Source of the DNA: Ignavibacteria bacterium
Lineage (GTDB): Bacteria > Bacteroidota > Ignavibacteria > Tepidaquicellales > Tepidaquicellaceae
Direction of reading: 5' to 3'
Assembly: GCA_016929695.1 (NCBI GenBank)
Contig: JAFGII010000011.1
Span: 1 to 32,599, forward strand
Length of the DNA stretch: 32,599 bases
The notes beneath the pieces were generated by a model. That model made no database searches. It saw only the letters and a program-made list of their open reading frames with translations, and was not told where the DNA came from. Both the position numbers and the translations under genes were made by a program. Of the stretch, positions 8,909 through 16,414 are shown piece after piece (position 1 is the first letter of the stretch; every line of letters starts with the position of its first letter).

Positions 8909-9358
8909 ATGGAAATATATATAGACACTTCGGTTATCGGAGGGCTTTTTGACGACGAATTTAAATTATGGTCTGAAAAATTGTTTGATGAATTTATTTC
9001 AGGGGAAAAAACCGCTGTAATTTCAGATACTACTTTAGAAGAATTATCTTTCGCTCCCGGACATATACGGAATTCACTGAAAAAAATTCCTGATAATTTC
9101 ATTAAATACGTGTTACTCAATGATGAGGCTGAAGATTTATCATATAAATATATAAAAGAAAAAATTGTAACCGAGAAATCATTATTAGACGCACGTCACA
9201 TAGCCATAGCGACTGTAAATAAAGTTGATATTCTTGTCAGTTGGAATTTCAAACATATTGTGAATTATAAGTTAATCCGTCTGTATAATTCCGTTAATTT
9301 AAAATATGGATATAATATTTTAGAAATTAGAAATCCAAGGGAGGTTTTAAATGTATAA
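8909..9358 (+). CDS. PIN-domain protein, probable VapC-type toxin nuclease
   Basis: A 149-residue PIN-domain protein, the fold of VapC-type toxins and other metal-dependent RNases. Likely metal-binding acidic residues are D6 (YIDTSV), E44 or E45 (TLEEL), D94 (LLDARHIAIA) and D107, followed by the SWNFKHI motif (111-117). The length suits a VapC-like toxin. A 56-residue gene starts eight bases before its stop codon, which suggests translational coupling with an antitoxin in toxin-first order. The start codon has no visible Shine-Dalgarno site, while the partner has a strong one, a pattern that would favour excess antitoxin. The target RNA is unknown. Confidence 0.8.
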   Translation: MEIYIDTSVIGGLFDDEFKLWSEKLFDEFISGEKTAVISDTTLEELSFAPGHIRNSLKKIPDNFIKYVLLNDEAEDLSYKYIKEKIVTEKSLLDARHIAIATVNKVDILVSWNFKHIVNYKLIRLYNSVNLKYGYNILEIRNPREVLNV

Positions 9359-9521
9359 AAAAAAATTCGATTCAGTCAAAATGATGAGAGATATCAGAGA
9401 TAAGTTAACAGAAAGGTATTTGCAAAAACCGGAGTTAGAGAAAAAAGATCTGGAAATAATCAGGAAGAAATATAAATTAAAAAAAGAGGATTCGAATAAA
9501 AAAATCCGGAAAAGTGTGTAA
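9351..9521 (+). CDS. Small basic protein, candidate antitoxin of the PIN toxin
   Basis: A 56-residue ORF that overlaps the PIN gene by eight bases (start ATG at 9351, PIN stop TAA at 9356-9358). The site GGGAGG lies about eight bases before the ATG, far better than that of the toxin. The sequence is charged and helical: an N-terminal KFDSVKMMRDIRDKLTERY segment resembling small partners of PIN toxins I remember, then a lysine-rich tail. There is no recognisable DNA-binding fold. Size, overlap, strong ribosome site and position support an antitoxin role by inference. It could instead be an uncharacterised small protein. Confidence 0.65.
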   Translation: MYKKKFDSVKMMRDIRDKLTERYLQKPELEKKDLEIIRKKYKLKKEDSNKKIRKSV

Positions 9522-9719
9522 GTTTCTTTTTACAAGGGAAAAATAATTACTTCGTTGTAATTGAATCGCCAATAAAAAAATTTTTCGACGGGGTCACACA
9601 TCACATTCTCAGGAAAATGTTTAGAAATAAAATTATTAATATCACCATCCGTATTATCTATGTATTAAACGGATTTTTATCTATCTTCTAATAAACCAAA
9701 CAATTTAAAGGAGACAGAT

Positions 9720-10598
9720 ATGGAATCACAATTGAACTTTGCAATTTTCATAATCATTGCCGTAGTATTCTTTTTATTCCTGTCGGGAGTAAGAATAGTC
9801 AGACCGACAAACAGAGGTCTGATAGAAAGACTCGGAAAATATAAAAAGTTTGCTAATCCCGGATATAACTGGATTGTACCTTTTATAGACAAAATGTATT
9901 CGATTAACATAACGGAACAAATGATAGATGCCGAGCCTCAGGAAATAATAACCAACGACAATCTGAATGCCAGCGTTGATGCTCAGGTATATTTCAGGGT
10001 ACTGGAAGATGAAGAAAACGTGAAGAATTCACAATACAATGTCAATAATTACAAATGGCAGATTGTTAATCTTGCCCGGACAACACTAAGAAATATTATA
10101 GGGACACTGACGCTGAAATCCGCAAACAGCGAAAGAGGAAAAATGAATGCCGAATTACACAAAACTCTTGCCGAGGAAACTAAAACCTGGGGAATTGAAA
10201 TCGTACGTACAGAATTAAAACAAATTGACCCGCCAAGTGATGTTCAGGAAACAATGAATAAAGTTGTAAAAGCGGAAAATGAAAAAATATCGGCAATTGA
10301 TTATGCAACTGCGGCGGAAACGGTTGCAGACGGAGTGAAGCGTTCAAAAATAAAAGAAGCCGAAGGATATAAACAATCAAAAATTTTGCACGCCGAAGGC
10401 GAGGCAGAAGCAATTAAACTTGTGAATGAAGCCGCAGATAAATATTTCAGAGGTAATGCCCAGTTATTGAAGAAACTGGAAACACTCGAAGAATCACTGA
10501 AGTCGAATGCTAAAATTATCGTCCCGTCAGGAACGGAATTAGTAAACGTTATCGGAGAGTTAGCAGGTGTTCTGCCTTTGAAAACTAAGAATAAATAA
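9720..10598 (+). CDS. SPFH/band 7 (stomatin-like) membrane protein
   Basis: A 292-residue stomatin-type protein. One N-terminal membrane segment (about residues 6-27) is followed by RIVRPTNRGLIERLGKY and the SPFH domain (about 28-190, with NPGYNWIVPFIDK and the ARTTLRNIIGTLTL helix). A long charged coiled coil follows (190-270, rich in EAEG and AEGEAEA repeats), then a short C-terminal hydrophobic tail. Such proteins oligomerise on the inner membrane and organise microdomains or control membrane proteases. No NfeD partner is adjacent, so it looks monocistronic. A clear AAAGGAGA ribosome binding site precedes the ATG. It converges on the propeller gene with only 23 bases between them. Confidence 0.9.
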   Translation: MESQLNFAIFIIIAVVFFLFLSGVRIVRPTNRGLIERLGKYKKFANPGYNWIVPFIDKMYSINITEQMIDAEPQEIITNDNLNASVDAQVYFRVLEDEENVKNSQYNVNNYKWQIVNLARTTLRNIIGTLTLKSANSERGKMNAELHKTLAEETKTWGIEIVRTELKQIDPPSDVQETMNKVVKAENEKISAIDYATAAETVADGVKRSKIKEAEGYKQSKILHAEGEAEAIKLVNEAADKYFRGNAQLLKKLETLEESLKSNAKIIVPSGTELVNVIGELAGVLPLKTKNK

Positions 10599-10621
10599 CT
10601 TCATTACTTTAGAAACGGCGT

Positions 10622-12418
10622 TTATTTTTCTACAAACTGGTTTAAATCCCGTTTATAGATTTTCCCTGATTCGGTTCCGGCAAAAACGAAGCCTTTATTA
10701 ATTAACAATGATTTAATATTTAGGTCTTCCAGTCCGTCGTTTATACTGTACCACTCATCACCTTCATCCGTCGAATAGAAAATACCGCCGCCCCAGGAAC
10801 CTACTATAATAATTTCACCCGAGACAACGAGTGAAGTAAGATTCATATTTTTCAACCCGTCGTTGTAATCATCCCAGCCGTTTCCGTCAAGATTTGCTCT
10901 GAAAAAACCGCCGCCGTTTGTAACAGTAAAAAGATAATCTTCATTATAAGCAAGTGCGGGAAATTCATAAGGGCGGTTGAATGAAGTATTATTTATTTCA
11001 CTTCCTTTGTTAATAACTGAATATATGTTACCGCTTATTCCCGCGTAAATATTATTTCCTTTAAGTGCGAGGGAATTTACCTTTCCCATTGATAACGCAG
11101 GATATCCGGTCCGTATCCAGGATATACCGTCATTATTGGAGATATAAACTCCGTTACCTGTTCCTGCATAAAGTATGCTTCTTAAAACTGCAATTGAGTA
11201 AGTAGTTGCAGGAATAAGTCCTGTACTTATGGATTTAAATGTATTTCCGTTATCGAAAGAACGATAAACCCCGTTATCCGTTGCAGCAAAAAGGGAATTT
11301 ACATTCGTTGTTAATGCATATATATTGCCGACAGAAGAAGAAATTTTTCCCTGAGTTTCCTGAACAAGATTTGAATTATTATATGAAAGCCAGACATCAC
11401 CGTTATTAAGAGAAGTAAATATTCTGCCCTGATTTGTACCGGCAAAAAGTATATCTCCGTTAGCGGCAAAGCAGTTTATAGTCTGGTTGTTGCTGATACC
11501 TGCACTGATGTTTGTCCACTTATTTCCGTTATCGATTGAAAAAAATAAACCTCCGAACGAACCCGCAAAAAGATAATTCCTGCTTGCAAATACGGAAAGT
11601 ACTCTCAAACTTGTAAGACCGTTATTTACCGGCATCCACTTAACACCGTAGTTAATTGAAAAGAAAACTCCTGCACCGTCAGTACCTGCGAATATACTTG
11701 AACCGATTACGGCAATTGAGTTAACGGTTGAATATTCAGGTAAGCCGGAATTTGTGGGAAGCCAGTTCCTGCCGTTGTCTTTTGATACGTAAATTCCTGT
11801 TGATTCAGTTCCCGCGAAGAGATTTTCCCCGCTGACAGCAAGTGACTTGGCATTGACGGAATAACTTATTTTAAACCAGTTCTCGCCTTTATCTTCGGTC
11901 ATATATATCCCGTCTTTCGTGGCAGCGTAGAGAACATTATCCTTAATAACCAGAGCTCTTACATTTGAAATTCCCTGCAACGGCTGAAATGAATCACCAT
12001 CATCAATTGACAGGTAAAGTGATTCCCCCGCGGCAGCATAAATATCCGTATCATTTATCAGCAAAGCATTAATTTCTTGGCTTTGCAGACCCCTGTTCGA
12101 GGCTTGCCACGTGTTGCCGTTGTCATTTGAACGGAAAAGCCCTTTGTCTTTTGTCCCTGCAAATATTAAATTTTCCCTTACGGCGAAATGACTTACGTAT
12201 AAATTTATTACGCCGAGATTAATGGAATTCCATGTATTGCCCATATTCAGGGAGCGGTAAATTCCCATCGGAGTACCGACAAAAATCAGATTATCTTTAA
12301 CAAATACCGAATAGATAATCGAATAGGGTTTCCCGGTTTCCTTCCACTGCGAGAAAGCAGCAGAACTGAAACTGACCGACAAAATGAGAATTACAAATAA
12401 AGAAGTTATTTTTTTCAT
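10622..12418 (-). CDS. Secreted Asp-box beta-propeller protein
   Basis: A 598-residue exported protein with a signal peptide (1-24, ending AFSQ). The rest is a repeat protein with about eleven Asp-box motifs (S-x-D-x-G-x-x-W/F type), such as SLNMGNTW, SNDNGNTW, SKDNGRNW and STDEGDEW, each followed by a FAGT or VGT strand. This pattern is typical of sortilin/YCF48-like propellers. Unlike the other secreted proteins here it has no T9SS sorting domain; it ends SGKIYKRDLNQFVEK, so it is probably periplasmic, or its tail has been lost. No catalytic signature is visible, and the role may be binding or scaffolding. It lies downstream of the E1 gene on the same strand, separated by a palindrome. Confidence 0.85.
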   Translation of the reverse strand: MKKITSLFVILILSVSFSSAAFSQWKETGKPYSIIYSVFVKDNLIFVGTPMGIYRSLNMGNTWNSINLGVINLYVSHFAVRENLIFAGTKDKGLFRSNDNGNTWQASNRGLQSQEINALLINDTDIYAAAGESLYLSIDDGDSFQPLQGISNVRALVIKDNVLYAATKDGIYMTEDKGENWFKISYSVNAKSLAVSGENLFAGTESTGIYVSKDNGRNWLPTNSGLPEYSTVNSIAVIGSSIFAGTDGAGVFFSINYGVKWMPVNNGLTSLRVLSVFASRNYLFAGSFGGLFFSIDNGNKWTNISAGISNNQTINCFAANGDILFAGTNQGRIFTSLNNGDVWLSYNNSNLVQETQGKISSSVGNIYALTTNVNSLFAATDNGVYRSFDNGNTFKSISTGLIPATTYSIAVLRSILYAGTGNGVYISNNDGISWIRTGYPALSMGKVNSLALKGNNIYAGISGNIYSVINKGSEINNTSFNRPYEFPALAYNEDYLFTVTNGGGFFRANLDGNGWDDYNDGLKNMNLTSLVVSGEIIIVGSWGGGIFYSTDEGDEWYSINDGLEDLNIKSLLINKGFVFAGTESGKIYKRDLNQFVEK

Positions 12419-12523
12419 TGTGTTTTATAATTTGTGTAAGTTAGTTTTTTTTATATTTATAATAAATTCAAATTGGCTGTTAGTGATTGGCTTTTGATGG
12501 CAGTTGCGGCGGGGATATGTTCG

Positions 12524-12549
12524 TAGAGACAAGGCATGCCTTGTCTCTA
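12524..12549. repeat. 26-bp perfect palindrome after the E1 gene
   Basis: TAGAGACAAGGCA (12524-12536) is followed directly by its reverse complement, with no loop. It starts one base after the stop codon of the E1 gene on the minus strand. It lacks a T-run. It resembles GTAGAGAC...GTCTCTAC palindromes that I recall as abundant dispersed elements in several bacterial phyla; that link is from memory. Confidence 0.85.
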
Positions 12550-14967
12550 TTAGAAAAACATCGGATACATTTTCGGATTTGATTCGTGCATAATTTTATA
12601 AACCTCTTCGAATACTTCCTCGGTGTTTGGTTTTGAATAATAATCACCGTCGTTTCCGTATGCAGGTCTGTGTGCTTTGGCGCTTAATGCACGCGGCGGG
12701 GAATCAAGATATCTGTAACCGCCCTGAACGTCTGTTACCTGCTGCATCATATATGCGGTTGCACCGCCCGGAACATCTTCATCGAGGAAAAGAATCTTAT
12801 TTGTTTTCTTTAACGATTCGAGAATTATACCAAATCTGTCAAACGGTAATAATGTTCTGACATCTATCAGTTCGACAGAAATATTATGTTCCTTGAGTTT
12901 TTCAATAGCAGATGCCGCAATATCTACGCAGGCACCGTAAGTAACAAGAGTAATATCTTTTCCTTCCTTTAATACTTCAGGTACACCGAGCGGTACCGTA
13001 ATTTCGGAAAGATTATCGGGCAGAAGTTCCTTGAATCTGTAAGCGTTAAGTCTTTCGACAATTATTCCCGGGTCATCGCCTTTCAGGAGTGTGTTATAAA
13101 ATCCTGCTGCCTGAGTCATATTTCTCGGAACGCACACGTGCAGACCTCTGAATCCGTGTGTAATCATTCCCATAGGCGAGCCTGAATGAAAAATACCGAC
13201 GAGCCTGTGCCCGCGGGTTCTGATAATTACGGGCGATTTCTGTCCGCCCTTGGTTCTGTAATGAAGTGTTGCAAGGTCATCACTGATAATCTGAAATGCA
13301 TATAGTAAATAATCGAGGTACTGAATTTCAATAATCGGTTTGAGACCTCTCAATGCTGCGCCGATTCCCTGCCCTGCGATTGTTGATTCGCGGATTCCCG
13401 TATCGGTAATTCTGATATCGCCGTACTTTGCCTGAAGACCTGCCATTCCCTGATTCACGTCGCCGAGTTGTCCTATGTCTTCTCCGATAGCAAAAATTCT
13501 CGGGTCGCGCTTGAATGCCATATCAAAAAATGCGAGCAGTATTTCTCTTCCGTCAACTTTCTTTGCGTTATCTTTATAGACGGGCTTGACTTCTTTTATT
13601 CTTAAAGGTGATTCATCAGACTCACTGTAAAGATGCGAGCCGTAATTATTCAAATTAAATTCTTTGAATTTATTTGTCCATTCTACAAGCGGTTTTCTTA
13701 CTTCGTCTTTGTCGTTTACGGTAACTCTTAATGCTTCAAACGCTGCTGCAGATACCACCCTTCGGGTTGTTTCAAGTGCCTTGAACATTGAATCTTGTAT
13801 TTTCTTAAGTTCTTTGCCTGAAATACTACTCGCCGCGGTATCCAGCAGGAGTTTGCTTAATTCCTCTCTGTCTTTTTTTACGGGATTAAGAAAATCATCC
13901 CACGATTTCTGCTGTATTTTCTTGACCTTAACTTTTTCTTCTTCCTCGAGTTTTTTAAGTTCTTCCTCCGAAGCAAAACCTTTTTTAATTATCCATTTTC
14001 TGAATTGTGCTATGCAGTCAAATTCAGCTTCCCACTGCAGTCTTTCTTTTGTTTTATACCTCTCGTGTGAACCTGAAGTTGAATGTCCAAGGGGCTGTGT
14101 TAATTCGGTTATATGAAATATTGCGGGAATGTGTTTTTCACGAACTATTGCTATACCTTCCCTGTAAGTCTTGACAAGTTTTTCATAATCCCAGCCGGGT
14201 ATATCGTATATTTTATATCCCTGCTCGAGTTTCTCGCTGTATTCAAAACCTTTTAATATTTCTGAAATATTGGATTTTGTCATCTGGTAAATGTTCGGAA
14301 CCGAGATTCCGAATCCGTCGTCCCAGATTGACATTGCAAGCGGAACCATCAGTACGCCTGCGGCATTAATGGTTTCATAGAAAACCCCTTCTGCCGTGCT
14401 TGCGTTGCCGATTGTTCCGAAAGCAACTTCGTTTCCGTTATTTGAGAAATTTTTAAGATATTTGAGTTCAGGATTATTTCTGTATAATTTCGACGCATAG
14501 GCAAGCCCGAGTAGTCTCTGCATTTGCGCCGCTGTGGGCGCAATATCGGATGAAGTATTTTTTGAGTTCATCTGATTTTTAAATTTACCTTTTTCATCCA
14601 GAAGCCTTGAACCGAAATGACAGTTCATTCCGCGTCCGCCCGAATGAGGGTCAAAATTTATATCTGTATTGCCGTATAGTTGTGCGAAGAATTCGCTTAT
14701 ATCTGAAATTCCTGTTGCAAATGCAAAGGTCTGGTCTCTGTAATACCCTGAACGGAAATCGCCGTTTTGAAATGTCTTCGCCATTGCAATCTGTGCAAGT
14801 TCCTTGCCGTCTCCGAAAATACCGAAATTTGCTTTTCCGATTAATGCTTCTTTCCGACCGATTATGCTTGCCTGTCTGCTTTTAAATGCTATTTTATAAT
14901 CGTTCAGTACTTCTTCTTTTGTAAAATTTATATTATCGTTTGTTTTATCTTTAATATCTGATTTCAT
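12550..14967 (-). CDS. Fused alpha-beta E1 component of a 2-oxoacid dehydrogenase
   Basis: An 805-residue thiamine diphosphate enzyme in which the E1 alpha part (about 1-340) and E1 beta part (about 465-805) are joined in one chain, as in the single-chain E1 proteins of Bacteroidetes. Alpha carries RSGYYRDQT, the HSGGRGMNCHFGS loop and the cofactor region TIGNASTAEG...INAAGV; beta carries FAIGEDIGQLGDVNQG, the TRGHR loop and LFLDEDVPGGATAYMMQQ. It decarboxylates a 2-oxoacid, probably a branched-chain one, and passes the acyl group to a lipoyl E2, which is not in the window. The usual GD of the cofactor motif reads GN (N188). It follows the globin gene by 37 bases on the same strand. Confidence 0.9.
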   Translation of the reverse strand: MKSDIKDKTNDNINFTKEEVLNDYKIAFKSRQASIIGRKEALIGKANFGIFGDGKELAQIAMAKTFQNGDFRSGYYRDQTFAFATGISDISEFFAQLYGNTDINFDPHSGGRGMNCHFGSRLLDEKGKFKNQMNSKNTSSDIAPTAAQMQRLLGLAYASKLYRNNPELKYLKNFSNNGNEVAFGTIGNASTAEGVFYETINAAGVLMVPLAMSIWDDGFGISVPNIYQMTKSNISEILKGFEYSEKLEQGYKIYDIPGWDYEKLVKTYREGIAIVREKHIPAIFHITELTQPLGHSTSGSHERYKTKERLQWEAEFDCIAQFRKWIIKKGFASEEELKKLEEEEKVKVKKIQQKSWDDFLNPVKKDREELSKLLLDTAASSISGKELKKIQDSMFKALETTRRVVSAAAFEALRVTVNDKDEVRKPLVEWTNKFKEFNLNNYGSHLYSESDESPLRIKEVKPVYKDNAKKVDGREILLAFFDMAFKRDPRIFAIGEDIGQLGDVNQGMAGLQAKYGDIRITDTGIRESTIAGQGIGAALRGLKPIIEIQYLDYLLYAFQIISDDLATLHYRTKGGQKSPVIIRTRGHRLVGIFHSGSPMGMITHGFRGLHVCVPRNMTQAAGFYNTLLKGDDPGIIVERLNAYRFKELLPDNLSEITVPLGVPEVLKEGKDITLVTYGACVDIAASAIEKLKEHNISVELIDVRTLLPFDRFGIILESLKKTNKILFLDEDVPGGATAYMMQQVTDVQGGYRYLDSPPRALSAKAHRPAYGNDGDYYSKPNTEEVFEEVYKIMHESNPKMYPMFF

Positions 14968-15004
14968 ATCTGTTTATTATTTTGATTGTTCAATTAAAAA
15001 TTGA

Positions 15005-15412
15005 TTACTGCTCATTCATTGTTGATGCAAGCAGGTCGTAGAATTTTTCCCAGGATTTTTTAACGTTCGGGGTAAAATCCGTGCCGAGTGTCTGACCGAG
15101 TGCGAACATAAGGGCACTTTTAAATGTGGAATAGTATTTCTCCTGAACTCCATATTCTATGTGCCTTTGCCCCATTTTCTGGATGGCGGGAATGATAATT
15201 TCCGGATGATTTAATCCTTCAACGACAATTTTCATCATCGTCATAATTCTGTGCTGCTGGTCTTTCATATCACCTTTGAATAGTGCGGGTATTTCCTTAT
15301 CGAGTTCGAAAAGTTTTTTATACAATAATTCCCAGCAGTTTGTATCACATACTTTGCCGAAACTGTCCTGTATCAGTTTTATATCTTCTTGTGTTATTCC
15401 GAAATCTTCCAT
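15005..15412 (-). CDS. Single-domain bacterial globin
   Basis: A 135-residue haem protein of the Vitreoscilla-haemoglobin/flavohaemoglobin class without a reductase domain. Likely haem-pocket residues, aligned from memory with Vitreoscilla haemoglobin, are Y31 (B10) in LYKKLF, Q53 (E7) in DQQHR and the proximal H84 (F8) in RHIEYGV. The Tyr/Gln distal pair is usual in proteins that bind or detoxify O2 or NO. AGGAG precedes the ATG at good spacing. Upstream, only about 50 bases separate the start codon from a 9-bp repeat array, so the promoter is either very short or lies within the array. It is probably co-transcribed with the downstream E1 gene. Confidence 0.88.
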   Translation of the reverse strand: MEDFGITQEDIKLIQDSFGKVCDTNCWELLYKKLFELDKEIPALFKGDMKDQQHRIMTMMKIVVEGLNHPEIIIPAIQKMGQRHIEYGVQEKYYSTFKSALMFALGQTLGTDFTPNVKKSWEKFYDLLASTMNEQ

Positions 15413-15462
15413 TTTATATCTCCTGAATTTATGTTTAACCTGTAAATATAATAAAAAGAAAA

Positions 15463-15606
15463 AAGTGTAAAAAGTTCAAATTAGTTCGTAAAGTTTGTAA
15501 AGTTAATAAAGTTTGTAAAATTTGTAAAATTTGTAAAGTTTGTAAAGTTCGTAAAGTTCGTAAAGTTTGTAAAGTTTTTACAGTTCGTTAAGTTTATTAA
15601 GTTCAT
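15463..15606. repeat. 9-bp tandem array (GTAAAGTTY type)
   Basis: About 14 to 15 units of nine bases with consensus GTAAAGTTT/C, perfect in the centre (15516-15575) and decayed at both ends. It lies directly upstream of the globin promoter region and merges at 15607-15613 into a 7-bp array. No ORF crosses it. Confidence 0.9.
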
Positions 15607-15613
15607 AATGTAA

Positions 15614-15669
15614 CTAATCACTAACCACTAATCACTAACCACTAACCACCAACCACTAACCACTAACCT
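15614..15669. repeat. 7-bp tandem array A (CTAAYMA), eight units
   Basis: Eight units in unbroken phase: CTAATCA, CTAACCA and one CCAACCA variant. The last unit (15663-15669) overlaps the coding end of the esterase gene, whose stop codon TAG is the reverse complement of the unit's CTA. The array's top strand has no G. Confidence 0.92.
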
Positions 15670-16262
15670 CCGTATAAGAATCTGTCGATTTCTAAGAGTG
15701 CTTCCTGATATCGGGAGAACTGGTGTCCGCAATTTTCATATTCAACAACTTTACCTGCATTCGGAAAGGCTGATTTAGTGACGGAATGGTCAATCAGTTC
15801 ATCATCTTTTGAAAGTAAAAGAAAAAGATTTGTTTGGTTTATGAATTTAAAATATTCGCTGTAAAGGTTATCCAGTTGTGTTACATATTCCTGAGTCCAT
15901 AAAAATTTTTCATTTGTATCGTAGTTAGTATGTTCTCCGATGTATTTTATAAGGGATTTATGTGCTTCAACTGCGGGATTAACTAAAACGGCTTTCTGAC
16001 CGTAAATTGCGGACAGCAGCATCGCGTAGAATCCGCCGAGAGATGAACCGATTAAATTTGCTTTAAAATCGGCGTCTCTTGTAATGTCTTTCAGAATTGA
16101 AAATGCAAGTTCCGGTTCGACGGGTAAATCAGGGGACAAAACTTTTTTATTTTTAAAATATTTCTTTGTTTCACCTGCTTTTCGGGCATTTCCTGAACTT
16201 GCAAAACCATGGATGTAAATAATCAATTTAATTAAAAATAAGAATGTTAAATCAAATAACAA
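15663..16262 (-). CDS. YqiA-like alpha/beta hydrolase (esterase)
   Basis: A 199-residue alpha/beta hydrolase of the YqiA/UPF0227 type. It has the oxyanion-side IIYIHGFASSG motif, the nucleophile S74 in GSSLGG, an acid D153/D154 in SKDDELID and the catalytic H180 in ENCGHQF. The family hydrolyses small esters; the natural substrate is not known. The coordinates give the longest version, beginning at a TTG. A second TTG at 16226 would give the usual family start (M-IIYIHGF) and is a good alternative; neither has a Shine-Dalgarno site. Both gene ends touch 7-bp arrays: the stop TAG at 15663-15665 lies in array A, and a degenerate array starts one base upstream of 16262. Confidence 0.82.
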   Translation of the reverse strand: MLFDLTFLFLIKLIIYIHGFASSGNARKAGETKKYFKNKKVLSPDLPVEPELAFSILKDITRDADFKANLIGSSLGGFYAMLLSAIYGQKAVLVNPAVEAHKSLIKYIGEHTNYDTNEKFLWTQEYVTQLDNLYSEYFKFINQTNLFLLLSKDDELIDHSVTKSAFPNAGKVVEYENCGHQFSRYQEALLEIDRFLYGG

Positions 16263-16297
16263 CTAATAATTAACGACCAATAACCAAAAACCGGTCA
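16263..16297. repeat. Degenerate 7-bp array before the esterase gene
   Basis: Five units in phase (CTAATAA, TTAACGA, CCAATAA, CCAAAAA, CCGGTCA). It borders the longest possible start of the esterase gene on the minus strand. Confidence 0.65.
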
Positions 16298-16361
16298 ACC
16301 AATAGTCAAATCATTCAATTTCTTCCGTGATTAACTTCTGCAACCTGTCCTGCTTGACTAA

Positions 16362-16393
16362 ATTGTAATTAATAAAGGTAACATTTATATTTG
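16362..16393 (+). promoter_or_regulatory. Candidate Bacteroidetes-type promoter of the acylase gene
   Basis: TATATTTG (16386-16393) fits the -7 consensus TAnnTTTG, with ATTG (16362-16365) 20 bases upstream as a -33-like element. It ends 21 bases before the acylase ATG. The pattern is short, so chance is possible. Confidence 0.4.
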
Positions 16394-16414
16394 TATTGTT
16401 AAAGTAAAATTTTT

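Noticed and set aside
12524-12549. Rho-independent terminator of the E1 gene
   Set aside because: The palindrome has no loop bases and no T-run on the minus strand, so it is listed as a repeat.
13664-14116. 150-codon serine- and leucine-rich ORF antisense to the E1 gene
   Set aside because: Its composition is the mirror of the lysine/glutamate-rich E1 segment; the E1 frame is clearly the coding one.
15463-15606. Possible V-K-F repeat protein encoded by the 9-bp array
   Set aside because: Although nine bases keep frame, no ORF of useful length with a start codon crosses it and the ends are decayed.
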